The notes: generated by a model from the letters alone, not told the origin. A stretch of DNA of 5,759 nt from Candidatus Thorarchaeota archaeon (GCA_016840965.1 JAEORI010000259.1:1-5759); one strand, 5' to 3'; shown: positions 1 to 5,759, counted from the stretch's first letter. Numbers and translations: made by a program.

Positions 1-612
1 AATAGGTGGAGCGACCATTGGCTCTGGTTCAGGTTCGGGTTCAGGTTCAGGCTCTGGAGGGTGCTCGATGTAGGCAGATCGTGCGCCTAAAATGGACTCT
101 TCAATCTGTGATGCTGTAGGTCCTGCCGGAGGCATCAAGTCGACTGCTTCAGGTGGAAGTGGTTCACTTCCTTCCATCATTCTTGGTGGAGGTATGTCTT
201 CCACACCTTCCATCATTCCCGGGCCTTCAAGCAACTCTTTGACCTCACTAGCGCGAAGCATCCGAGTTTCAACTACGCCAGAGCCATCAGCTTCATCAAT
301 TCCTACAGTTTCAGCTTTAGCAAAAGCTTCCTTTGCTTTCTCAAATTCAGATTTTGGTCTGGTCAAGCCTCCTGCAGCTCTTACGCGGTCTTTAGCTACA
401 GAACTTGGTTTTACCCATTTTTCATCTTCAGAAGTTGGAGGTGGACTTACTGGCGGAGGTGTTGCAGTAGTTACTAGCACTTCTGGCGCAGGCACTGTAG
501 GAAGAGGTGCTTTCTCTTTTGGCGCGTCCTTCTTAAGTAATGACGCCCCACATCTGATACAGAACTTTCGTGTTGGTTGGTTAGCCTTACCACATTTTTC
601 ACAATTTCGCAC
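1..612 (-). CDS. Zinc-ribbon protein with Pro/Glu-rich tail (3' partial)
   Basis: The first 204 codons are visible and the frame runs off the left edge. Residues 4-21 form a compact zinc ribbon, C4-x2-C7-x10-C18-x2-C21, each pair followed by Gly (KCGK and RCGAS), as in archaeal zinc_ribbon_2/DUF2116-like N-terminal domains. It should bind one zinc ion; its partner is unknown. Residues 28-66 are Pro/Lys/Thr-rich and probably disordered. Residues 86-130 are charged and probably helical. A short motif, MMEG, occurs twice (133-136 and 145-148) beside Pro-rich stretches, and residues 187-198 are six Glu-Pro repeats. I chose the GTG at 612 because GAGGTG ends six bases upstream; a GTG at 621, adding MCK, is the only other start before an in-frame TAG at 631-633. 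It is transcribed away from the solute-binding genes. Function is not recognisable: a cytosolic scaffold or regulatory protein is possible, and the missing C-terminus may hold the informative domain. Confidence 0.8.
   Translation of the reverse strand, partial: MRNCEKCGKANQPTRKFCIRCGASLLKKDAPKEKAPLPTVPAPEVLVTTATPPPVSPPPTSEDEKWVKPSSVAKDRVRAAGGLTRPKSEFEKAKEAFAKAETVGIDEADGSGVVETRMLRASEVKELLEGPGMMEGVEDIPPPRMMEGSEPLPPEAVDLMPPAGPTASQIEESILGARSAYIEHPPEPEPEPEPEPEPMVAPPI
19..54 (-). repeat. Six tandem Glu-Pro codon pairs
   Basis: Thirty-six bases form six hexamers, each GAR-CCN on the minus strand, encoding (Glu-Pro)6 near the visible end of the zinc-ribbon protein. Third positions vary (GAG/GAA; CCT/CCC/CCA), so the run is degenerate and is probably held by selection on the protein instead of being a fresh slippage product. 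Such runs are usually stiff, extended spacers between domains. Confidence 0.85.
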
Positions 613-618
613 CTTGCA

Positions 619-624
619 CACCTC
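619..624 (-). promoter_or_regulatory. Shine-Dalgarno site deciding the zinc-ribbon start
   Basis: GAGGTG on the minus strand is complementary to the conserved 3' end of 16S rRNA and lies six bases before the GTG at 612. The site itself contains the competing GTG (619-621), which has no comparable site upstream. This favours the shorter protein beginning MRNCEKCGK. Confidence 0.6.
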
Positions 625-769
625 TGTTAGCTAGGGATACGCACACTAACTGATTAAAGTTTGCTGAATACACCATCACATAAATCTCAATTCATGCCCA
701 GTATCAAAAAATCGATACGTTGATTAGTTTCTGTAGTCTTTGTAAGAATTTGTGAGAGGCTTAAGTAGG
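622..769. promoter_or_regulatory. Divergent intergenic promoter region
   Basis: This gap separates the minus-strand zinc-ribbon gene from the plus-strand solute-binding gene and must hold both promoters. On the minus strand an AT-rich ACTTTAATCA (651-660) is a plausible TATA box, about 25 bp before the expected start of a short leader for the 612 start. On the plus strand no TATA box stands out; the A-rich stretch at 703-713 is the best candidate. GTATC (701-705) and GATAC (714-718) form a 5-bp inverted repeat around an 8-base A-rich spacer, which could be an operator but is short enough to be chance. Confidence 0.35.
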
Positions 770-776
770 GAGTGAG
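770..776 (+). promoter_or_regulatory. Ribosome binding site of the first solute-binding gene
   Basis: GAGTGAG, preceded by GG, lies five bases before the TTG start at 782. The same heptamer with the same five-base spacing precedes the ATG at 3416 of the paralogue. In both genes an in-frame TGA sits inside the heptamer, nine bases before the start, so no longer reading is possible here. This agreement is the main reason for accepting the TTG start. Confidence 0.6.
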
Positions 777-781
777 TTTGC

Positions 782-2839
782 TTGTCTGTTTCAAATAAGA
801 AATCATATCTCGCAATTCAAGTCTTTATTCTAATGATTTTTCTTGTCAGTCAAATATCCACATCATGCCTTGCTACAACGAATCAAAACAACTTTTTCCG
901 CACAACGGACTCAACTAGTAATGCAATAATTTGGGAAACAATTCACTTTCCAGACTACATGGATCCACACAAGAATTACGAGTTCGCTGGTGCACGGATT
1001 CATTACAACATCTATGAAACTTTGTTTACATATCCGTGGGACACTCCAGACACATCTCCATCAGAGCCATTACTTGCTGAAAGTGTGATAATTTCATCTG
1101 ATGGATTGACTTATACTTTCATTCTCCGTCATAATATCAAATTTCATGACGGGACCGAATTCAACGCTACTGCTGTGCAGATGAACTTCTGGAGAATGTT
1201 GGGACGTGGTTGGGATGATGGATGGGGACCTGTATGGATGATTGCCGAACCAATCCTCGGCGGTCAAGCTATTGAGAATGCAGTGTTTGAGTATGGAGAT
1301 GGAAGTCCTGAGCACATCGCTGCATGGGAGAATTGGGTTGAAAATGTTAGCGCAGTTGTAGTAAATAGTGAATTCGAGGTCGAAGTTCACTTAGCCTATC
1401 CATTTACACCATTTCTAGTAATTTTGGCAAATGAGGTTGGGGGAATGATCAGTCCTGAATTCTTCATGAATCATGGTGGGATGTCACCTGAAAGCACAGA
1501 TCTGACCTTAGATACGGAAACTTGTGGAACAGGTCCATACATGCTTGTTCATTGGACTATTGGTGATGAGATAGAGCTAACACTAAATCCTAACTATTGG
1601 AGAGCAGATGCTGCTAAAATTAGTCATCCCAACGCTGGAGCAATTACTGACGTCACAATCAAGAATACCCCTGATCTCAACAATAGGATTTTGCACCTTC
1701 TAGCAGGAACCACTGACGCATGCTATTGGCCAACAACACATGCCTACCTGATTTGGAACAATGTCACAACTATAGGTGATGGTACACTTCAGAGTATTAA
1801 TCCCGAAATCAAGGTCTGGGCTGGAAACCCAACTTACGATATTATGTTTCTAGGCTTCAACATGAACCCATACCTGAACATTTCAAACAATATCTTTGAG
1901 AACCCATTCCATGATTGGGAGTTGCGAATGGCGATATCTTACGCTTACGATTATGGTAACCTCATTTCCAATAATAGAAACGGATTCGGTTGGCCGCTCA
2001 AAGGCCCGATTCCTCAGGGGATGTTTGCACATTATTCTGGTTCATTTATGTTCGAACAGAATATGAACGAAGCCATAACTCATTGGAACTTAGCTATAGC
2101 GAATGGTTTGAATGATGTCCTTGCTAACAATTCCTATAATCTCTTCATCTACTACAACGAAGGAAACACCGACCGCGAAAGAGCTGGTCTGCTCGTGAAA
2201 GAAGCAATTGAGAATATCATAGCTGATCCCACTTCTACAGATCCTTCAGCACCCATAATTATCGACGTTATAGCTATTGAATGGGCAAGTTATCTGTATA
2301 TGCGTAGTAATAACCAGATATCAATCTTCTTTGAAAACAAAGGTGCTAACTATGCTGATCCTAATGACTATGCAGCTCCTATAGTCAAAACAACTGGTAC
2401 TTATGCAAGTCGAATTGGACTAGCAGGTTCGGTTGGTGAGGGTGGTCTCACATGGGACGGCGCCTCAGTAGATGGCTGGATTGATGAAGCAGCTTCTGAA
2501 ACCAATGCTGCAACCCGTATTAATTTGTATAGGAACATTCAGGAGGCTATTGTTGATCACTGTGCGTACATTTGGGGCTACCAAGCCACCAATTTCCATG
2601 TTGAAGGAGCATGGATGAACGGGTATGTATTCAATCCAATGCATGATCCCTATTTCTATCACTATTATCTAACTGATATGACGACTACCACCAGTACAGA
2701 TATTTCAACTGATACTACTACAAACGACACAACTGGACCTTACGATGGAGAATTTCAACCCTTAATTCTGGCAATTTCCATTGGATCGGGTTTGATCATT
2801 CTAATCGTAATCGTGTTGATCTTTCGATCAAGAAAGTAG
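782..2839 (+). CDS. ABC transporter solute-binding protein, family 5 (peptide type), membrane-anchored
   Basis: A 685-residue extracellular substrate-binding protein of the SBP_bac_5 (OppA/DppA) family, which delivers oligopeptides or similar solutes to an ABC permease. Residues 1-31 are a Sec signal: KK at 6-7, a hydrophobic stretch at 10-31, and a likely cut after CLA-31. The Cys at 29 does not sit in a good lipobox. Family signs are the region at 99-140 (LAES, SSDGLTYTF, FHDGTEFNAT), CGTGPY at 248-253, NPNYWR at 269-274, YADPNDY at 524-530 and the helix TRINLYRNIQEAI at 578-590. The YADP segment probably matches the loop that in enteric OppA/DppA carries the Asp contacting the peptide amino end; that is inference. 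A Thr/Asp/Ser-rich stalk (633-651) leads to a single membrane helix (about 659-680) and a basic FRSRK tail, so the protein should sit on the outer face of the cell membrane. Six N-glycosylation sequons fit this location. The start is TTG. No permease or ATPase gene lies nearby, so the substrate is unknown. Confidence 0.92.
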   Translation: MSVSNKKSYLAIQVFILMIFLVSQISTSCLATTNQNNFFRTTDSTSNAIIWETIHFPDYMDPHKNYEFAGARIHYNIYETLFTYPWDTPDTSPSEPLLAESVIISSDGLTYTFILRHNIKFHDGTEFNATAVQMNFWRMLGRGWDDGWGPVWMIAEPILGGQAIENAVFEYGDGSPEHIAAWENWVENVSAVVVNSEFEVEVHLAYPFTPFLVILANEVGGMISPEFFMNHGGMSPESTDLTLDTETCGTGPYMLVHWTIGDEIELTLNPNYWRADAAKISHPNAGAITDVTIKNTPDLNNRILHLLAGTTDACYWPTTHAYLIWNNVTTIGDGTLQSINPEIKVWAGNPTYDIMFLGFNMNPYLNISNNIFENPFHDWELRMAISYAYDYGNLISNNRNGFGWPLKGPIPQGMFAHYSGSFMFEQNMNEAITHWNLAIANGLNDVLANNSYNLFIYYNEGNTDRERAGLLVKEAIENIIADPTSTDPSAPIIIDVIAIEWASYLYMRSNNQISIFFENKGANYADPNDYAAPIVKTTGTYASRIGLAGSVGEGGLTWDGASVDGWIDEAASETNAATRINLYRNIQEAIVDHCAYIWGYQATNFHVEGAWMNGYVFNPMHDPYFYHYYLTDMTTTTSTDISTDTTTNDTTGPYDGEFQPLILAISIGSGLIILIVIVLIFRSRK

Positions 2840-2860
2840 TCCTAATTACTATCTACTAGG

Positions 2861-2876
2861 GGTTAGAATTCTAACC
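2861..2876. repeat. Perfect 16-bp palindrome between convergent genes
   Basis: GGTTAGAATTCTAACC equals its own reverse complement. It sits 21 bp after the first solute-binding gene's stop and just before the stop of the decayed ATP-grasp copy. With no loop it is a poor classical hairpin, and no T-run follows on either strand, so a terminator role is doubtful. A binding site for a dimeric protein, or a cruciform or bidirectional transcript end, remains possible. Confidence 0.5.
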
Positions 2877-2877
2877 T

Positions 2878-3329
2878 TCATGAAACACTTTCCTGAATGG
2901 ATCTCGCTACGTCTGACGCAGTCCTATAGCAATCCCTCATCGAAGACCCTACATGAATAACTGTACAAATTGGATCTCGCATTTGCACCATTACACCTGG
3001 AGGAATCCTGCTGCTTCCATCAGCTGAGGAGTACCCTGGATTCTGATATTTCCCTCTATGAGCTAAAATTGGGGGAATATAAGGTCTAACTTGTGTTTCT
3101 TTGTGGGATTAAACAGATTCTCAACGAGTGCTTCGTGAAGGGGGGCATCAAAAGGTTGCCTTTGACGGGTCCCTAGAGTGGGAGTCAAAATCGCAACCCA
3201 ATCATCACCGCATGCTGAAAGATCATCATCTCCCCAATAGTCTGAAACAAAGACACTTACACCAGCCCTCTTTGTTGAACAGGTTATAGGTCAAGCATTG
3301 AAGCTGACAACTCCTATACACTTGTCCAT
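2878..3329 (-). pseudogene. Decayed, internally deleted ATP-grasp ligase copy
   Basis: Two protein-like pieces lie in different minus-strand frames. The upstream piece (ATG at 3329, or an in-frame ATG at 3356, to TAG at 3063-3065) reads MDKCIGVVSFNA, a TGA at 3291-3293, then PITCSTKRAGVSVFVSDYWG and, further on, GDDWVAILTPTLG. From memory this resembles the nucleotide-binding-like N-terminal domain of archaeal ATP-grasp carboligases (COG2232 type: VVGFNARP...SAKRAG...VDYFGD). The downstream piece is open from TAA at 3109-3111 to TGA at 2878-2880 and ends with a tail in which 28 of 41 residues (3003-2881) match the ATP-grasp protein at the right edge (5572-5450). Lesions: an in-frame TGA where the family would have Arg (CGA to TGA fits), a frameshift within about 3063-3108, and a total of about 150 codons where intact members have, from memory, roughly 330-400. 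The ATP-binding core appears deleted. No ribosome binding site precedes either ATG. It is not expected to give a working enzyme. Confidence 0.72.
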
Positions 3330-3359
3330 GAGAGGAGATGATTTGGGAAAATTCATATG

Positions 3360-3370
3360 GTTATTAAAAC
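3360..3370 (+). promoter_or_regulatory. Possible TATA box of the second solute-binding gene
   Basis: GTTATTAAAAC is the most AT-rich, TATA-like stretch upstream of the gene. Centred about 50 bp before the ATG at 3416, it would place transcription start near 3390 and give a leader of about 25 bases containing the GAGTGAG site. The assignment is by position and composition only; no clear BRE is visible. Confidence 0.35.
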
Positions 3371-3403
3371 TAATAGCTGGCTAAGTTTTCTGTATTCCAG
3401 CAC

Positions 3404-3410
3404 GAGTGAG
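3404..3410 (+). promoter_or_regulatory. Ribosome binding site of the second solute-binding gene
   Basis: GAGTGAG lies five bases before the ATG at 3416, the same motif and spacing as in the paralogue at 770-776. Two ATGs lie side by side (3413 and 3416). From 3413 the spacing would be only two bases, and the protein would be one residue longer than the paralogue in the signal peptide. From 3416 the two signal peptides align without gaps to SQIS at residues 23-26. I therefore prefer 3416. Confidence 0.6.
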
Positions 3411-3415
3411 ATATG

Positions 3416-5437
3416 ATGCCAACTGAAAAGAAAAGGCATCTGTTCAGTGTACAGATTGTCTTCTTGCTAGTACTTGTAATGAGTCAAATATCTTTACCTG
3501 TTATTTTTGCTGAAACTTATCAGCTGGATGAAGCGATAGCTAACAACTTGCACATTGACTACGATTACACCATCATCTGGGAAACAAATGCTCTTCCAGA
3601 GTACCTAGACCCACACAAGAACCATGAGTCAGTTGGTTCACATGTCGCTATCAACGTCTATGAAACATTGTATACGTATCCATGGGACAGTGCAGATACC
3701 ACACATCTTGAACCATTGCTTGCTGAACACGTTGTAATTTCATCAGACGGGTTGATCTATACGTTCACACTACGTCAAGGCATCACATTCCATGATGGAA
3801 CCTCATTCAATGCTACAGCTGTACAGATGAACTTCTGGCGAATGCTAGGACGGGGTTGGGATTATGGTTGGGGTCCGGTTTGGATGATTGCTGAGCCTAT
3901 CCTTGGTGGCCAAGCGGTTGAAGATGCAGTGTTTGAGTATGGAGATGGAAGTCCTGAACATATCGCTGCTTGGGCAAATTGGCAGGAGAACGTCACTGCA
4001 ATTGAGGTACTTAGTGATTATGAGGTAGCAATCCATCTTGCGTATCCCTTTGCACCATTTCTTCAGGTTTTGGCTTGCACTGTTGGTTCAATAATCAGTC
4101 CTACCTACTTTGTGACTCATGGTGGAATGTCACCTGAAAGCGATGATGTCTACCTAGATGACCATATGTGCGGGACTGGTCCATTCTACTTGGACGAATG
4201 GATAGACTATGACAGACTAAGAATAGTTCTATATCGTTACTATTGGAGAGAAATGGATGCAAAGATGACCCATCCCTACGCAGGTACCACACCTGAGGTC
4301 ACTTGGAAGAAGAACACTGATGCAAACAGCAGGATGCTGAATCTTCAGGAAGGCATTACTGATGGCTGCGAATGGAGCGTTCTCAATGCGTATGATATCT
4401 GGAATAACGTTACAACTCGTGATGATGGGTCATTACAGAGCGTTAATCCTGAAATAAAAGTCTGGACAGGTCTGCCAAATTACAATATTATGTTCCTAGG
4501 ATTCAATATGCACCCATACTGGAACTTTTCTGGCAACTTAGTGCAGAATCCATTTCAGGACTGGGAATTAAGAGCGGCTATATCCTATGCGTTCGACTAT
4601 GAAACAATCATTGACAAACTCCTTAATGGAATTGCCACACCACTAAGGGGACCTATTCCTGCTGGCATGTTCGCACATTATGAGAACCTGAACACACCTA
4701 CGTTCAACTTGACGGAAGCTGTCACACACTGGAACTTAGCAATGGGTGCTGGTCTGGATGCGGTCTTAGCAAACAACACCTATGAGCTCAACTTCTTTTA
4801 CAACGATGGTAACAGAGACCGTGAATATGTATGTTTGCAGATCAAACGGGCTTTTGAGGACATCATTGATGATCCTACTTCCACAAATCCCTCCTCACCT
4901 CTGACTATCAATGTTATAGGTCTTGAATGGGAATATTATCCCTACATGGTCGAAGGGAACCCACTGCAACCGATCTTCTTCTATGGTCGAGCCCCCGGCT
5001 ATGCAGATCCTCATAACTTCGTTGCACCTATAATTAGGAGCACCAGTACTTTTCCAGAGCGAGCTGGTCTTGAGAACTCAATCGGTGCGGGTGGTGTCCC
5101 ATGGGATACCGCAACTGTCGATGGCTGGATTGATGCTGCAGCTGCTGAGTCCGATCCTGCAACCAGGATTGCACTCTACAAGAATGTTCAGGAAGCTATC
5201 GTCGAGCACATGGCTATCCTCTGGTGTTATCAGGGTGTTGAGTTCCACGTTGAAGGTAAATGGATGAACGGATACGTGTTTAATCCTATGCGGGACTCTT
5301 ATTTCTACCATATATACAAAAAATATACGGGACCAACCGATGGTCAGCTGAACATACCAGTTGAGATTTTGATAGCATCAGCAGTCGTTATGGCAATCAT
5401 AGTGATTGTGATTCTGAAAAAGTCATCTAGAGATTAA
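3416..5437 (+). CDS. Second ABC transporter solute-binding protein, family 5, membrane-anchored
   Basis: A 673-residue paralogue of the protein at 782-2839, same SBP_bac_5 family and expected role: capture of peptides or related solutes outside the membrane. The signal peptide has KKR at 5-7, a hydrophobic core at 9-32 and a likely cut after IFA-32; there is no lipobox. Shared landmarks are SSDGLIYTF (109-117), FHDGTSFNAT (125-134), CGTGPF (252-257), YADPHNF (529-535), TRIALYKNVQEAI (583-595) and WMNGYVFNPM (616-625). The membrane helix is at about 648-667, followed by KKSSRD. The Thr-rich stalk of the paralogue is replaced by a short KKYTGPTDGQLN. Identity is uneven: 78 of 92 residues match in 104-195, but only 39 of 82 in 253-334, which suggests a shifted ligand site. 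Five glycosylation sequons and the Cys pair 252/318 match those of the paralogue. The last 15 bp overlap the convergent ATP-grasp gene. No permease gene is in view. Confidence 0.93.
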   Translation: MPTEKKRHLFSVQIVFLLVLVMSQISLPVIFAETYQLDEAIANNLHIDYDYTIIWETNALPEYLDPHKNHESVGSHVAINVYETLYTYPWDSADTTHLEPLLAEHVVISSDGLIYTFTLRQGITFHDGTSFNATAVQMNFWRMLGRGWDYGWGPVWMIAEPILGGQAVEDAVFEYGDGSPEHIAAWANWQENVTAIEVLSDYEVAIHLAYPFAPFLQVLACTVGSIISPTYFVTHGGMSPESDDVYLDDHMCGTGPFYLDEWIDYDRLRIVLYRYYWREMDAKMTHPYAGTTPEVTWKKNTDANSRMLNLQEGITDGCEWSVLNAYDIWNNVTTRDDGSLQSVNPEIKVWTGLPNYNIMFLGFNMHPYWNFSGNLVQNPFQDWELRAAISYAFDYETIIDKLLNGIATPLRGPIPAGMFAHYENLNTPTFNLTEAVTHWNLAMGAGLDAVLANNTYELNFFYNDGNRDREYVCLQIKRAFEDIIDDPTSTNPSSPLTINVIGLEWEYYPYMVEGNPLQPIFFYGRAPGYADPHNFVAPIIRSTSTFPERAGLENSIGAGGVPWDTATVDGWIDAAAAESDPATRIALYKNVQEAIVEHMAILWCYQGVEFHVEGKWMNGYVFNPMRDSYFYHIYKKYTGPTDGQLNIPVEILIASAVVMAIIVIVILKKSSRD

Positions 5438-5759
5438 TTTCCTTTCCCGTGTCACACCATTCTGAATGTCTAGTGCAGTTTCAGATGCTTTCCGATAACA
5501 ATCTATCATCGATTTCCCAACCTCAATGACCGTGCATATTGGATCTCTCATGTTCACCATTACACCCTTAGGAGTTCTATCAACAGTATTGGGACATTTC
5601 GCCAAATCTGGTACTGGTCCATCACATCTTGAATAAACAATCCACTTCACGCCTGGATTTATCTCAGAAATTTTCTCAGGTAATTTTCCCTGAGAGGCTA
5701 GGACATGAAGATTTGTTACTGAAAGGGAGCTCGCAGCTTCTATCAACTCTAAAGTACCT
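5423..5759 (-). CDS. ATP-grasp family ligase, C-terminal part (5' partial)
   Basis: The 111 visible codons are open to the right edge, so the start lies outside the window; the TTG at 5746 is internal and not a convincing start. The piece begins GTLELIEAAS, continues TNLHVLASQGKLPEK, then WIVYSR and VPDL, and near the end GVMVNMRDPICTVIEVG. From memory this matches the end of archaeal ATP-grasp proteins of the COG2232 type (predicted ATP-dependent carboligases related to biotin carboxylase), where a metal-binding ExNPR motif is followed by (S/T)xELIE, LHxxA, (V/I)VYAR, VPDL and a closing GDPICTV strand. These enzymes join a carboxylate to an amine or thiol through an acyl-phosphate; the substrate here is unknown. 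ATP and metal residues would lie upstream of the visible part, so activity cannot be judged. The gene converges on the second solute-binding gene with a 15-bp overlap. A decayed relative sits in the same position after the first one. Confidence 0.65.
   Translation of the reverse strand, partial: GTLELIEAASSLSVTNLHVLASQGKLPEKISEINPGVKWIVYSRCDGPVPDLAKCPNTVDRTPKGVMVNMRDPICTVIEVGKSMIDCYRKASETALDIQNGVTRERKLISR

Larger units (their letters stand above)
782..5759. repeat. Tandem duplication of a two-gene convergent unit
   Basis: The order solute-binding gene (+) then ATP-grasp gene (-) occurs twice: 782-2839 with remnant 2878-3329, and 3416-5437 with 5423-5759. Both members are homologous between the copies, and the GAGTGAG start signal is kept. 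The arrangement is best explained by one segmental duplication followed by loss of one ATP-grasp copy. The right end of the second unit is outside the window. Confidence 0.65.

Noticed and set aside
92..634. Long plus-strand open frame opposite the zinc-ribbon gene
   Set aside because: It is rich in Ser, Gly and Thr, as expected from the antisense of Pro/Glu/Ala codons. The opposite frame has the zinc ribbon, a good ribosome binding site and sensible composition.
701..718. GTATC...GATAC inverted repeat as a firm operator
   Set aside because: Arms of only five bases in AT-rich DNA are expected by chance, and the repeat is not found upstream of the second binding gene.
809..877. Lipoprotein signal at Cys 29 of the first binding protein
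   Set aside because: The residue at -3 is Ser, not Leu/Val/Ile, the paralogue lacks the Cys, and both proteins have a C-terminal membrane helix as anchor.
1094..1390. Minus-strand open frame inside the first binding gene, with a similar one at 3845-4036
   Set aside because: The two resemble each other only because they are antisense to the most conserved part of the paralogues; each lies wholly inside a well-supported gene.
2878..3108. A separate small intact gene on the minus strand
   Set aside because: The frame opens after TAA at 3109-3111 with no ATG, GTG or TTG start and ribosome binding site at its beginning. Its tail is homologous to the end of the ATP-grasp gene, and the matching N-terminal piece lies upstream in another frame.
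2840..3412. tRNA, small RNA, insertion sequence or CRISPR in the long gap
   Set aside because: I see no cloverleaf, no repeat-spacer pattern, no terminal inverted repeats and no transposase-like frame; the gap is accounted for by the ATP-grasp remnant and the palindrome.
5070..5267. Small plus-strand frame, and minus-strand frames at 2465-2662, 4101-4292 and 5078-5311
   Set aside because: All are shadows inside the binding-protein genes, without ribosome binding sites or recognisable content.

Overview
The window most likely comes from an archaeon. I infer an Asgard lineage such as Thorarchaeota, but no marker gene here settles that. The archaeal signs are two solute-binding proteins held by a C-terminal membrane helix (one behind a Thr-rich stalk), many N-glycosylation sequons, a short zinc-ribbon protein with a Pro/Glu-rich tail, and GTG/TTG starts next to GAGGTG- or GAGTG-type ribosome binding sites. 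Base composition is moderate and looks uniform.

Layout: (1) 1-612, minus: the N-terminal part of a CxxC...CxxC zinc-ribbon protein, running off the left edge. (2) 613-781: a divergent promoter region. (3) 782-2839, plus: a family 5 (OppA/DppA-like) extracellular solute-binding protein. (4) 2840-3415: contains, on the minus strand, a decayed copy of an ATP-grasp ligase gene (about 2878-3329) with an in-frame stop, a frameshift and an apparent loss of the catalytic core; it is preceded by a perfect 16-bp palindrome. (5) 3416-5437, plus: a second solute-binding protein, clearly a paralogue of the first. (6) 5423-5759, minus: the C-terminal 111 codons of an ATP-grasp protein whose tail matches the tail of the decayed copy; it overlaps the end of the second binding protein by 15 bp.

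The main point is that the gene pair 'solute-binding protein forward / ATP-grasp protein reverse' occurs twice in tandem. The simplest reading is a segmental duplication, after which one ATP-grasp copy decayed while both binding proteins stayed intact and diverged unevenly. No permease or ATPase of an ABC transporter lies in the window, so the binding proteins either work with a transporter encoded elsewhere or serve as surface receptors. I see no RNA gene, CRISPR array, insertion sequence or clearly new multi-gene system.
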